A stretch of 64,000 nucleotides of DNA from the NCBI RefSeq assembly GCF_003260275.1, contig NZ_QJHB01000005.1:62001-126000 (forward strand). Reading direction: 5' to 3'. The position numbers were made by a program, and so were the translations under genes. The stretch is from Homoserinimonas sp. OAct 916 (GTDB taxonomy: Bacteria > Actinomycetota > Actinomycetes > Actinomycetales > Microbacteriaceae). Shown here one piece after another: positions 9,411 to 18,067 of this stretch (the first letter of the stretch is position 1; each line of letters begins with the position of its first letter). The notes under the pieces were generated by a model that was not told the DNA's origin, searched no databases, and saw only the letters and a program-made list of their open reading frames with translations.

Positions 9411-10956
9411 TTGGTGGCCACCCGGCTTCCATCAGCGCCAGTCTCACATCGTCTCTGGCCGAGTATGGCAGTCGCACACCGGCGACCTCACGATAATCCT
9501 CGTGACCGGGGCCGGCATACAGCACGGCATCGCCCGCACCGGCGAGGGAAAGCGCTTTGCGAAACGCTTGGCGAGGATCGGCGATCTCGTAGAGTTCACC
9601 CTCGGGTTTCTCCGCGCGTGCACCAGCGACCAACTGTGCCCGAATGGTGTCGGGGTCTTCGAAACGCGGGTGAAAGTCACAGATGACGACGGCATCCGCC
9701 TCTCGGGCAGCGATTGCCCCCATGTCGAGGCGTTTGCTGGTGTCGCGGTCGCCATCGGCCCCGAACACCATGATCAGTTTTCCGGGCACCACCTGGCGGA
9801 TTGCCTGCAGGGTGCTCTGGAACGCGGCCGGAGTGTGTCCGTAGTCGACGTAGACGATGGGTCCGCTCTGGCCGGACACACGTTCGGCCCTGCCGGGAAT
9901 GAACGCCTTGATCTCACCGTCACGCCCCAGGGCATGTTCGATGGCAGCGAGGTCGAACCCGGATTCCACGAGCATCACGATCGCAACCGCCGCATTGTGA
10001 GCCATGAACGCTCCGACCAGCGGCACGCTGGTCGCCAACCGTCTCTTCTCCGGACCCTCGAGGAGGAATGAGGTGCTGTACGGGGTCTGGTCGGTGATCG
10101 TGACCGTCCACTCGGCATCACCGTCAGGGCTGGTCTGGATGCGAGTGACCGGGATGCGTGACTCCTCCGCCATGGTGCGTCCCCATTCGGAGTCGACCAT
10201 CACCACACCACGGCGGGCACGGTCGGGCTGAAACAGCTGCAACTTGGCCTCGAAATATTCCCGCATGGTGCTGTAGTCGTCGAGGTGGTCATGGCTCAGG
10301 TTCGTGAATCCGACGACGTCGAACAGCAATCCGTCGATGCGGTGGCGTGAAACTGCCTGCGCCGAGACCTCGATGGCCACGGCACGCACAGCGGACTCCC
10401 GCATGCGGGCGAGCAGGGCGTGCATTTCGCTCGCCTCAGGTGTGGTCAGCAAGCTGGTGACGGCGATCGGGCCGATCCTGCGCTCTGCCGTGGAGCTGAG
10501 CCCGGACTGCACGCCCAGCTGGGTGAGCAACGCGTTCAGAATGTAGACGGCGCTGGTCTTGCCGTTGGTGCCGGTGACGGCGAACAGCGTCGCCGGGTTC
10601 TCGGAAGTGCGATAGACCCAGGCCGCGACGTCGCCCAATGCGGCCCTCGGGTTTGCCACGTGAATCACCGGCAGGCCGCTTGCCGTGGCCATTTCCACGC
10701 CCGCTTCGTCCGTGAGTACGGCGACAGCGCCGGCCTCCCGCGCGTTCGTGGCAAAGGTGGCACCGTGCGAGTGCGCTCCGGCGAGCCCGACGTACAAGTC
10801 GCCTGGCTCGACGTCTCGGGAGTTGATGCTCACCCCGGTCACTTCTACCCCATCGAGGCCGGGCAGGTCGCCGAGTTCGAAGTCGTGGGCGAATTGGGAC
10901 AGGGGTCGAGCGACAGGGTGCTCGGGGCGCAGTGCGGCCTTGGCCCGATCATTCAC
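9403..10956 (-). CDS. murE: UDP-MurNAc-L-Ala-D-Glu ligase MurE with non-standard specificity motif
   Basis: Adds the third stem residue to UDP-MurNAc-L-Ala-D-Glu. 517 aa with GVSINSRDVEPGDLYVGLAG, the ATP loop FAVTGTNGKTS (125-135) and FGADGDRDTSKRLDMG. Where meso-DAP enzymes carry DNPRxEDP, this protein reads FHPRFEDP (residues 428-435), and the later GKGHE motif is GPGHE (482-486). The conserved Arg is kept, but the Asp-Asn pair and the Lys are gone, so meso-DAP is unlikely. Microbacteriaceae often have group B peptidoglycan with diaminobutyrate, ornithine, lysine or other residues here; which one applies cannot be read directly. The ATG at 10956 lies 47 nt after ftsI. Confidence 0.93.
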   Translation of the reverse strand: MNDRAKAALRPEHPVARPLSQFAHDFELGDLPGLDGVEVTGVSINSRDVEPGDLYVGLAGAHSHGATFATNAREAGAVAVLTDEAGVEMATASGLPVIHVANPRAALGDVAAWVYRTSENPATLFAVTGTNGKTSAVYILNALLTQLGVQSGLSSTAERRIGPIAVTSLLTTPEASEMHALLARMRESAVRAVAIEVSAQAVSRHRIDGLLFDVVGFTNLSHDHLDDYSTMREYFEAKLQLFQPDRARRGVVMVDSEWGRTMAEESRIPVTRIQTSPDGDAEWTVTITDQTPYSTSFLLEGPEKRRLATSVPLVGAFMAHNAAVAIVMLVESGFDLAAIEHALGRDGEIKAFIPGRAERVSGQSGPIVYVDYGHTPAAFQSTLQAIRQVVPGKLIMVFGADGDRDTSKRLDMGAIAAREADAVVICDFHPRFEDPDTIRAQLVAGARAEKPEGELYEIADPRQAFRKALSLAGAGDAVLYAGPGHEDYREVAGVRLPYSARDDVRLALMEAGWPPND

Positions 10957-11003
10957 GGGGCACCCACTTTCGGCTGGTCAATTGGTCAATGGGTTTGTCA
11001 TCG

Positions 11004-12776
11004 CTAGTGCACCGGAAGGTCTGGCGACGGCGTGGTCGATGGCTTCACGCGGTTCATCTTGAGGACCTGGGTCAACACCTTCTGGAAGACCGGAGCCGCT
11101 GCACCCGACGAAGTAATCGTAACCGGGTTGGCGATGTTCACCGATACAACATACTGGGGATCCTCGGCCGGTGCCATTCCGGCCAGCGAGACCAGATACA
11201 GGCTCCCATAGCCGCCGTTACCGTCGGCCTGCTGTGCCGTACCGGTCTTGGCCGCGACCCGATAGCCGGGAATCGGCAGCACGTTGTTCAGCCAGCCCTT
11301 GGTGACCATGTTCTCCAACATGTTCACCGTGGAATCGGCTGCCGCCTTTGACACCACCCGGGTGCCCTTGGAGGCCGGGGGAACGTCGGTGACAGTCCCG
11401 TCGGCTGCGGTGCACCCCTCGACCAGTTGCACCGGCAGGCGAACGCCGCCGTTGCCCAGCGCCTGATAGGAGCTGGCTACCTGCACGGCCGTCATCGAGA
11501 GTCCCTGGCCGAACATGGTGGCATATTTGGTCTGGTTGTCCCAATCCTCGACGGGGTGCAACATGCCCGATGCCTCACCGTCGAAGTCGACCGCTGTCTT
11601 CTGGCCGAGCCCGAACTTCTGCAAGTAGTCATACCGCACGTTGTCGTCCATCTTGTCGCCGAACAGCGCGGTTCCTGTGTTCGATGAGTTGACCAGCACC
11701 CCGGTCAGCGTGAGCTGCTCATCCGGGTGCCAGTCGCTGTCGTGGAAGTCGGCCCCGTTGGGCATCCGAATGGAATACGGAGCGACCACCCGGCTGGTGG
11801 GTTCGGCGATTCCGGCATCGACCAGCGCCGCGGCGGTGAGTGCTTTGAACGTGGAGCCCGGTTCAAACACGTCACGGAAGGCCCGCGAGCTGCGATCTTC
11901 GACGGCGGATGCCTCGACGTTGTTCGGGTCGACCGACGGATACTCTGCCACCGCGAGCAACTTGCCGGTCTTCACCTCTTGCACGATCACCATTCCGTGG
12001 GTGCCGCCAACCTCCTGCACACGCTCGGCCAGCGCCTGTTGTGCGTACCACTGCAGGTCGAGGTCAAGGGTCAGCTTGAGCTGCCCGCCCTTGACCACAT
12101 CTTTGGTCGTGACCGTGCTTCCGGGCAGACGCACGCCGTCGAGACTGCGCTCGTACACCTCTTCACCGTCGGTGCCGGCCAGGCAGGAATTCATCGACCA
12201 TTCCAAACCCTCGAGCGCCGCGCCGTCCGTCCCGACAAAACCGACCAGGTTGCCGGCGACTGCGCCGTTCGGGTACGTGCGACCGGGGTTCGTGGTGAAG
12301 AACAACCACGGGATGTCAAGTGCGTCAAGGGCTCGGTATTGGTCAAGATCGATGGACTTGATCAGCATGGCGTAATTCGACTTGGGGTCGACGGCCAACG
12401 CGTCGTTGATCACGGCGACGATTTCGGCCGGCGTCTGGCCGGTGATGTCACCGATCTTCGCCGCCGTATCGAGCACGTTCTCGGTTCCCTCGCCAGCGGC
12501 GAACTTGTGGTCGGCCTCCATTGCCATCATCGGCGAGACCTGGGCGTCGTAGCGCATGATGCTTCCCGCGAGCATCTGCCCGTTGGCATCCACGATGTCG
12601 CCGCGCGGGCCGTATGTGGTGACACCGACGGCACGCTTGCCGTACGACGCCTCGTTGAGTTCGCTGGCGCGCACCACCTGGATATCGACCAGCTTCACCA
12701 CGAACACGGCCATCAACGCGACGACGAGGAGCATGGTGAGTGCAAGCCTGCGGCGCGTCGTGGAGGTCGGGGCCAC
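11004..12776 (-). CDS. ftsI: Class B penicillin-binding protein FtsI (PBP3-type)
   Basis: Septal transpeptidase working with FtsW. 590 aa with GTG start: a membrane anchor (about 11-30), the RGDIVDANGQMLA pedestal motif, and a transpeptidase domain with S308-T-F-K311, S364-S-N366 and K-T-G near residue 515. No PASTA domain follows. It lies 40 bp after the FtsL-like gene and 47 bp before murE, the standard dcw position. Confidence 0.96.
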   Translation of the reverse strand: MAPTSTTRRRLALTMLLVVALMAVFVVKLVDIQVVRASELNEASYGKRAVGVTTYGPRGDIVDANGQMLAGSIMRYDAQVSPMMAMEADHKFAAGEGTENVLDTAAKIGDITGQTPAEIVAVINDALAVDPKSNYAMLIKSIDLDQYRALDALDIPWLFFTTNPGRTYPNGAVAGNLVGFVGTDGAALEGLEWSMNSCLAGTDGEEVYERSLDGVRLPGSTVTTKDVVKGGQLKLTLDLDLQWYAQQALAERVQEVGGTHGMVIVQEVKTGKLLAVAEYPSVDPNNVEASAVEDRSSRAFRDVFEPGSTFKALTAAALVDAGIAEPTSRVVAPYSIRMPNGADFHDSDWHPDEQLTLTGVLVNSSNTGTALFGDKMDDNVRYDYLQKFGLGQKTAVDFDGEASGMLHPVEDWDNQTKYATMFGQGLSMTAVQVASSYQALGNGGVRLPVQLVEGCTAADGTVTDVPPASKGTRVVSKAAADSTVNMLENMVTKGWLNNVLPIPGYRVAAKTGTAQQADGNGGYGSLYLVSLAGMAPAEDPQYVVSVNIANPVTITSSGAAAPVFQKVLTQVLKMNRVKPSTTPSPDLPVH

Positions 12777-12816
12777 CGGTGATGCCTTTCTTCGAGAAAC
12801 GTCGGTCGCGGGCCGG

Positions 12817-13548
12817 TCAGTGGGTCTTTGGTGAGGGCAGCCCGCCCTGCAACGGTACGAGGGAACCGGCCGATGCGGTGTCAGGCGCGCTTGTTTTTGA
12901 CAGATCGATTCCGACTGCCGGCGTCGGGGCGGTCGGAGGGTTCACCCCGATCACCGCTGTTCCGGCAGCTGCACCTGCCGCGGGAGAATCGGCGTTGGTC
13001 TTCTTTGCTGCGGCCTTGGCCTTCTGCGACTGCGTCTTCTTCTGCGTGAGGAGTGAGTTGGGCACCAGGTCGCCAGCCCCGATCACTGAGCCGGCGGTGG
13101 CGTTGGCGGCCGCCGGATGACCGAGGACGGCTCCGTCGGACAGGCGAAGGAATACGGATGGGTTCGTGTTGCGAACCATACCGAGGGACTCGGCGTGGGC
13201 GGCCAGGTTCTGCGGCGACGCGACACTGTCTAGTTCGACGGTCAATGACTGCCAGGTGCGTGACAACGCCGTGGCCTGGCCCTCGAGGGACGCGATCTCG
13301 TAGGCCGCCTGCGAGGTGGCAACGCTCAGCAGCAACTGGCTGGCAATGATGCCGAAGATGCCGGCGGCTGCGATCAGGGCATAGACCACGCGGGGGCGAG
13401 CTTTGCGCTGCAGGCGCGTGGGTGCGATTGTGATGTGGCTGGGTCGGGAATCCTGCCACGGGCCGGGTTGGCTCGGTGCCGGAAAGGCGTGAGACAGGTC
13501 GCGCGGGGTGCGTTCGGTCGCCCAATCGTAGGCCAGGTTACCGTTCAT
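12817..13548 (-). CDS. FtsL-like bitopic division protein
   Basis: The 243-aa product has a polar N-terminal tail (1-52), one membrane helix (about 54-76), then a heptad-rich stretch ([43 protein letters not shown]) like the FtsL/FtsB coiled coil, and an Ala/Pro/Lys-rich C-terminal tail. FtsL is poorly conserved, so the call rests on topology plus location between rsmH and ftsI, and on a 4-nt ATGA overlap with rsmH. The extra extracytoplasmic tail of about 100 residues is longer than in typical FtsL. Confidence 0.75.
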   Translation of the reverse strand: MNGNLAYDWATERTPRDLSHAFPAPSQPGPWQDSRPSHITIAPTRLQRKARPRVVYALIAAAGIFGIIASQLLLSVATSQAAYEIASLEGQATALSRTWQSLTVELDSVASPQNLAAHAESLGMVRNTNPSVFLRLSDGAVLGHPAAANATAGSVIGAGDLVPNSLLTQKKTQSQKAKAAAKKTNADSPAAGAAAGTAVIGVNPPTAPTPAVGIDLSKTSAPDTASAGSLVPLQGGLPSPKTH

Positions 13549-14498
13549 GCTGCTCGTCTCGTTCGTTGTGCTGCCCTCAGGCGCACGGGCGTGGCGCGAG
13601 GGTTACTGGCTTGTTCGTCGGCGCTGGCCTTTTCGGCCCCGCGCACCAGAAGGGAGAAGTGTGGTTGGTGTTCTGGCAGTTCGACCGGTAGGCCCTCGGG
13701 AGCGCTGGACGAGGTTGCCCGCGCGAATTCCTGCTTCACAAATCGGTCTTCCAACGAGTGGTAGGCCATGACGACGATGCGCCCGCCGACGGCCAGGGTG
13801 TGCATGGCGCGTGGGATGGCGTCTTCGAGCACCGCCAGTTCCTGGTTCACCTCGATCCGCAGAGCCTGGAAGACCCGCTTGGCGGGGTGCCCCGTGCGTT
13901 GCACAGCGACCGGGGTTGCGGCGGTGATGATCTCAACCAGTTGGGCCGAGCGTGTGATCGGTGCCCTGTCGCGCGCTTCGACGATGCGGTCGGCGTAGCG
14001 CTTGGCGAGACGTTCCTCGCCGTAGCGGTGAAAGATACTCCGCAGCTGGTCTGCGCTGTAGGTGGCGATCACTCGTTCTGCGGTGAGTTCGGCATCCTGA
14101 TCCATCCGCATGTCCAGTGGGGCGTCTTTCGAGTAGGAGAATCCGCGGTCGACCTCGTCAAGTTGCAATGAGGAGACACCGAGGTCGAACAGGATGCCCT
14201 GCACAGCGGGGATGCCCAGGTCTGCGATGGCCTCGTCAAGGAGGTTGTAGGTGGTGTGCACGAAGTCGGTGCGGTCAGCAAATGGCGCGAGCCGGTCTGC
14301 GGCAATGGCCAGCGCATCCTGGTCACGGTCGAGCCCGACCAGGTGCAGGTGGGGAAACCGCTCGAGGAGCGCCTCCGAGTGCCCGCCCATGCCGAGGGTC
14401 GCGTCGACCAGCACGGCATCTGGCACCTCGAGGGCGGGGGCGAGTAGCTCGATGCAACGCTCCAGGAGAACCGGGGTGTGGATGTCATTGTTCGTCAT
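13545..14498 (-). CDS. rsmH: 16S rRNA (cytosine-1402-N4)-methyltransferase RsmH
   Basis: SAM-dependent methylation of C1402 in the ribosomal P site. Motifs include [10 protein letters not shown] near the N-terminus, the SAM loop [36 protein letters not shown] and [12 protein letters not shown] favour the ATG at 14498 ([12 protein letters not shown], 317 aa), which matches family length; an upstream in-frame ATG at 14537 would add 13 residues. Second gene of the dcw operon, about 100 bp after mraZ. Confidence 0.95.
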   Translation of the reverse strand: MTNNDIHTPVLLERCIELLAPALEVPDAVLVDATLGMGGHSEALLERFPHLHLVGLDRDQDALAIAADRLAPFADRTDFVHTTYNLLDEAIADLGIPAVQGILFDLGVSSLQLDEVDRGFSYSKDAPLDMRMDQDAELTAERVIATYSADQLRSIFHRYGEERLAKRYADRIVEARDRAPITRSAQLVEIITAATPVAVQRTGHPAKRVFQALRIEVNQELAVLEDAIPRAMHTLAVGGRIVVMAYHSLEDRFVKQEFARATSSSAPEGLPVELPEHQPHFSLLVRGAEKASADEQASNPRATPVRLRAAQRTRRAA

Positions 14499-14600
14499 GG
14501 TGAATCGGACCTGTCCTGATTCCTGATCCCCATCCATTTCGACCTGCCACCGGGGAAGGTGTGTCAGGGCGTGTGATGGCTGGGAGTCAGGCGCCAGGTA

Positions 14601-15032
14601 CTAGAAGAGTCCGGGAATCACCTCCTCGCTGATGTTCGCGAAGGCAGTTTCTTGTTCGGCCAGGTAGGTCTCCCAGGCCTGGGTGTCCCAGATCTCGGCC
14701 CGATGGCCCGCACCGATGACCGTGAGGTCACGGTCGAGTCCGGCGTAGTCGCGCAGGGGCACCGGCAGGGTGATCCGGTTCTGCTTGTCGGGAGTCTCGG
14801 CGCTGGCTCCGGAGAGGAAGACACGCATGAAATCGCGGGCTTCCTTACTGGTCAGGGGTGCCTGGCGGATCTTGTCGTGCAACACCTCGAACTCCTTGCT
14901 GGAGAAGACGTAGAGGCAGCGGTCCTGGCCGCGAGTGACCACGATGCCGTCCGAGAGTTCGTCACGAAACTTGGCCGGCAGGATGATGCGGCCCTTTTCG
15001 TCGAGTTTGGGGGCATAGGTGCCTAGCAGCAT
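14601..15032 (-). CDS. mraZ: Transcriptional regulator MraZ
   Basis: First gene of the dcw cluster, a DNA-binding protein that controls its own operon in several bacteria. 143 aa, the normal length, built from two SpoVT/AbrB-like halves with [16 protein letters not shown] and [18 protein letters not shown]. Direct GTGG repeats that fit its operator lie 39-68 bp upstream. Confidence 0.97.
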   Translation of the reverse strand: MLLGTYAPKLDEKGRIILPAKFRDELSDGIVVTRGQDRCLYVFSSKEFEVLHDKIRQAPLTSKEARDFMRVFLSGASAETPDKQNRITLPVPLRDYAGLDRDLTVIGAGHRAEIWDTQAWETYLAEQETAFANISEEVIPGLF

Positions 15033-15070
15033 CGCCTCTCCCCCTCATTCTCTCCGGCCCGAGTTGTGGT

Positions 15071-15100
15071 GATACTCCACTTTACTCCACTTCTCACCAC
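15071..15100 (-). promoter_or_regulatory. MraZ operator: three 10-bp direct repeats
   Basis: On the minus strand three consecutive 10-mers read GTGGTGAGAA, GTGGAGTAAA and GTGGAGTATC, upstream of mraZ. MraZ is known to bind short G-rich direct repeats at about 10-bp spacing in front of mraZ, so this is very likely its autoregulatory site and marks the dcw promoter region. Confidence 0.75.
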
Positions 15101-15511
15101 AAATGAAGATTTTTTGAGCTATTTCCCGAAGAGGGGCCAATATCCTCGCGAATTCAAGGGGATGTCTCGGTGGAGGGGAAATCCACGATTTGGAACGATC
15201 AGCTCGCTGGCGCAGGTTGGGTACGGCTGATTTCGAAGCATTGCTTCAAGATGGCCGATGTCGAGCGGCCGGCGGGGAGGGTCGATGGAGAAAGTTACGG
15301 CAGCGATTCGCCGTGCGGTCTGGACTCAGGTCACTCAGTGGTTCAAAGTGGAGGATCCCCGTCCGACCGAGGCTCCGATCGCTCGTTGGGGGGGGTGTAT
15401 TGGTTGCTCGACCTGCCCGCCACGTGTTTCACCCGGTGGTCGCGGAGGTGGATTTCCAAGCGCTCGAAAATCTGTTTGCCCAGGTGGTCGAGGAGGCGGT
15501 TCTCTCAGCGT
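15101..15511. other. Gene-free spacer between the mraZ promoter and the HNH gene
   Basis: About 410 bp without a supported gene. It holds upstream dcw promoter DNA near 15101-15170 and degenerate direct repeats from 15434 onward that continue into the 3' end of the HNH gene. Plus-strand open frames here show no recognisable protein. Confidence 0.6.
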
Positions 15512-15571
15512 TCACGGCTCGGAATTCCCAGGCGCTCGAGGTTCGGTTTGCTCGGGTGGTCGAGGAGCGGG
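15434..15571. repeat. Degenerate direct repeats at the 3' end of the HNH gene
   Basis: GGTGGTCG(A/C)GGAG recurs near 15435, 15484 and 15555, and AAGCGCTCGA/AGGCGCTCGA with TTTGC follows the first two at similar distances. The unit is roughly 50-70 bp and only partly conserved. The gene's stop codon lies inside the repeat, so the C-terminal Pro/Glu-rich tail appears to have grown by, or lost frame within, these repeats. Confidence 0.55.
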
Positions 15572-17131
15572 TCGCGTGGGCGGATCGGTACTTGGTTTCT
15601 CTGGCGGCCGGGTTGCGCGTTGTTCGAGGGTGCGGGTGAGTTGGGTGGGGCTTGTGCCGGCGGGCCGCCATTTCGCGTTCGTTTCCAGCCACCGGGGCGC
15701 TTTCACCTGCGGTGCCCCGTCGATCATGCGGATCTGCCAGCCCGACGTGTCGATCGTGCGATGGTGATACCAACACAACGAAACACCGTTGTTCGTATGA
15801 GTGGGCCCACCCTGGCTGTCGGGGATGACATGGTGGATCTCACTCCAGTACGCCGGTATCGTGCACCCGGGAATGATGCAGGTGCCATCCCGGAGGTTGA
15901 TCGCCCGGCGTTGCTGCCGGTTGAACAACCGCTGCTCAGTCCCCAACGCCACCACCGCACCGTTCGCGCCGATCAGCACCTGTTGGGTGCCGCCGGTGCA
16001 GGCGTATTGTTTCACCGTGCGCAGCGACACCGGGATATCCAGCCCGTCGATATGACCACCACCACCACCACCACGCTGCCCACCACGCTGCCCGGCACCA
16101 CCACCACCCTGCCCGGCACCACCACCGGCACCCCTCCCGGCAGCCTGCCCGGCACCCTGCCCGGCACCCCGCCCGGCGGCCCGCCCAGTCCCATGGTTGG
16201 TGTCGAGGTCTTCGGCCCGCACACTGACCACCACGGTCGGTGGCGCCCCGCCGATGGTGGGCACGTCACGGCTGCGGCTGATGACATCGATGATGGTCGC
16301 GAACACGTCGTGGCGTTGCTGCTGCCAACTGCGGTCATCCCTCTCGCACTGGTGGGCGGCGAGTTCTTCGTCGGTGAAGAACCTGGGCGCGGTGCGGGTG
16401 AGGATATAGGCGTCGAAGACGCGTTGCAGTTTCGCATACACGTCCGGCGCGAGCGCGTACCGGCCGACCATCAGGCCGTCCCGGGCGGCCCCCCGACCGA
16501 AGCCCCGTTTGGCGAGGACGCGTTCCTCGGATGGCCGGGCGCCGTCCTGATCGAGGACGCTCTGCCACACCTGACCCTGACGCCGAATCTCATCAGCCCC
16601 CTCCGGGACCGGCGTGTCGGCGCCGGCACCGGTCGCGGCCGCCACCAACTGGTGTTCGGCGCCCTGCAACGCCGAAAAACCGGCCGTGGGCAGCGCCGGC
16701 AGCAGGCAGGTCACGATCGCGGACGCCGCATCCACCCCGAGTGCCCCACCGGTCAACGCGGCCGCGACCGCCGGGAACCGGGCCGGGAGCTCGTCCCCGG
16801 TCAGGGAGGAGTGCGGGCGGAGTTGTTCGCCCACCACGATGCGGCCTGCGGCGGTGCGCCCGGAAACCCGGGTGACTCGCTCGATGAGGTCCGCCGCGTT
16901 GCGGCAGCCCTTCTGCGCGGAAAGCCCGGCGGAGCCGAGTTCGTACCGAGACCGGTGACCGATCTCGGCCGCAGCGGTCACCCGGAGGGCATCCACCAGC
17001 CGGCCGGCCTGCTCGATGGCCCCGGTGACCCGCAACAGGTCGTCACCGGACAGACCGGTGATCGAGTTGCCAGCGGTGACGGCCGCGAGCTGTTCGCGGA
17101 TCGTCTCGAGCTGGCTGGTCGGGGTGTTCAT
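15512..17131 (-). CDS. DUF222/HNH endonuclease-domain protein (13E12 family)
   Basis: 539 aa from the ATG at 17131 (MNTPTSQLETI). An N-terminal DUF222 region is followed by an HNH nuclease fold: CIIPGC, then HHVIPDSQGGPTHTNNG and LCWYHH, with the zinc Cys pair and catalytic His visible. Between them is a Gly/Gln/Arg-rich insert encoded by simple repeats (about 16049-16200). Such proteins are multicopy in actinobacteria and are the REP13E12 family in M. tuberculosis, where copies serve as phage integration sites. It separates mraZ from DUF3040, which are usually close, suggesting insertion. The longer open frame to 17449 is not convincing. Confidence 0.88.
   Translation of the reverse strand: MNTPTSQLETIREQLAAVTAGNSITGLSGDDLLRVTGAIEQAGRLVDALRVTAAAEIGHRSRYELGSAGLSAQKGCRNAADLIERVTRVSGRTAAGRIVVGEQLRPHSSLTGDELPARFPAVAAALTGGALGVDAASAIVTCLLPALPTAGFSALQGAEHQLVAAATGAGADTPVPEGADEIRRQGQVWQSVLDQDGARPSEERVLAKRGFGRGAARDGLMVGRYALAPDVYAKLQRVFDAYILTRTAPRFFTDEELAAHQCERDDRSWQQQRHDVFATIIDVISRSRDVPTIGGAPPTVVVSVRAEDLDTNHGTGRAAGRGAGQGAGQAAGRGAGGGAGQGGGGAGQRGGQRGGGGGGHIDGLDIPVSLRTVKQYACTGGTQQVLIGANGAVVALGTEQRLFNRQQRRAINLRDGTCIIPGCTIPAYWSEIHHVIPDSQGGPTHTNNGVSLCWYHHRTIDTSGWQIRMIDGAPQVKAPRWLETNAKWRPAGTSPTQLTRTLEQRATRPPEKPSTDPPTRPAPRPPEQTEPRAPGNSEP
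16049..16200. repeat. Simple-sequence repeat encoding a Gly-rich linker
   Basis: ACCACC/CCCGGCACC-type triplet and 9-12-nt repeats. On the coding minus strand they give runs of GAGQ, AAGRGAG and GGGG inside the HNH protein, between DUF222 and the nuclease domain. Length variation here would stay in frame. Confidence 0.8.
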
Positions 17132-17615
17132 GCTCTCATTCAAGCACCAGCCACCGACATTCAACCCACCAGAACCCCTGTTCAGACCGTGTTTCTGTGG
17201 ATAAGTGACATCCCAGCCAAGCTGTGGAGGACAAGCCCCCTCGGCATACTGGATCGTGGCATACGAGGTGCCAGGCGATTGACCGGGTGATGGCCTGGTT
17301 GACCGTGCTATGGCCGGTAGCTGATGGAGCGCCGGGGTAATGGCATGCGGGAGTGACGCGGGAACGTGGTCACAGGGTGCAGCACAGATGCCCGCGTTGA
17401 AGTTCGCTGTACGACGACGACTGCGAAAGGTCTCGTTGACCTTGGACACGCCATCCCACCATTGGACTGCCGGCCCACATCCGCAGGTGCTATCCGCTTC
17501 GATAGCAACGCTGATTCCAGATCAGCGACGAGGGCACTGTTTCACCCACTTGGCCGAAATCCCCTCAATCACAACTCGACATCGACAGTCAAAGGGGGCA
17601 CGTCGGCCAACTTGA
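17132..17615. other. Spacer upstream of the HNH gene
   Basis: About 480 bp with no recognisable gene. It should contain the HNH promoter on the minus strand and the 3' side of the DUF3040 gene. Small open frames on either strand have no family features. No terminator or repeat stands out. Confidence 0.5.
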
Positions 17616-17999
17616 TTAGTGGGTGCCGTCCTGGCGCTTGTCCCAGCGCTCGTTCAAGCGATCCATGAACCCCGCCTGGTGGTTGGCGGCGGCGCCCGCG
17701 GTCGGGCGCGACTGGGTGGGGCTGTCGGTTGAGGAAGAACCCCGTCGCGGACTGAGTGCGATCAGAACTCCGACAAACATGACGGCGAACCCGATCACGC
17801 CGACTACCGGCAATCGGGTGATGACGCCGGCGACCAGAGCGCCGATCCCCGCAATGGCGATAAGCGCGCCAAGCGCCGCCGCCCGATAATTCGGACGGCT
17901 CAGTCCACTTGATGATGTGTTTACGAAATCGGTGTCGTTGTGATAGAGACTGCGCTCCATCTCATCGAGAAGCCGTTGCTCGTGTTCCGAAAGCGGCAT
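17616..17999 (-). CDS. DUF3040 membrane protein
   Basis: Small actinobacterial protein of unknown function, typically next to mraZ/idsA. 127 aa starting MPLSEHEQRLLDEMERSL, the diagnostic DUF3040 N-terminus, followed by two membrane helices around residues 45-85 and a polar tail. I prefer the second ATG (17999) because GGAGG lies 8-9 nt upstream; an ATG two codons earlier is too close to it. Confidence 0.9.
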   Translation of the reverse strand: MPLSEHEQRLLDEMERSLYHNDTDFVNTSSSGLSRPNYRAAALGALIAIAGIGALVAGVITRLPVVGVIGFAVMFVGVLIALSPRRGSSSTDSPTQSRPTAGAAANHQAGFMDRLNERWDKRQDGTH

Positions 18000-18055
18000 C
18001 TTCATCCCCTCCGGGTCCTGCTCGTTAAACCCAATTCTAGTCCGACAGCTATGAC

Positions 18056-18061
18056 TAGGCT
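18056..18061 (+). promoter_or_regulatory. -10 element TAGGCT, leaderless start of the polyprenyl synthase
   Basis: TAGGCT is followed by exactly 6 nt and then the GTG at 18068, with no Shine-Dalgarno sequence. The geometry predicts transcription starting at the start codon. The same spacing recurs at other genes in this window. Confidence 0.55.
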
Positions 18062-18067
18062 AGACAA

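Noticed and set aside
7968-9686. 572-codon plus-strand open frame
   Set aside because: Antisense to murF and murE, which are unambiguous. Long antisense frames are a product of high GC3.
15170-17290. 706-codon plus-strand open frame
   Set aside because: It runs antisense through the HNH gene; composition is low-complexity and the minus strand encodes a recognisable DUF222/HNH protein.
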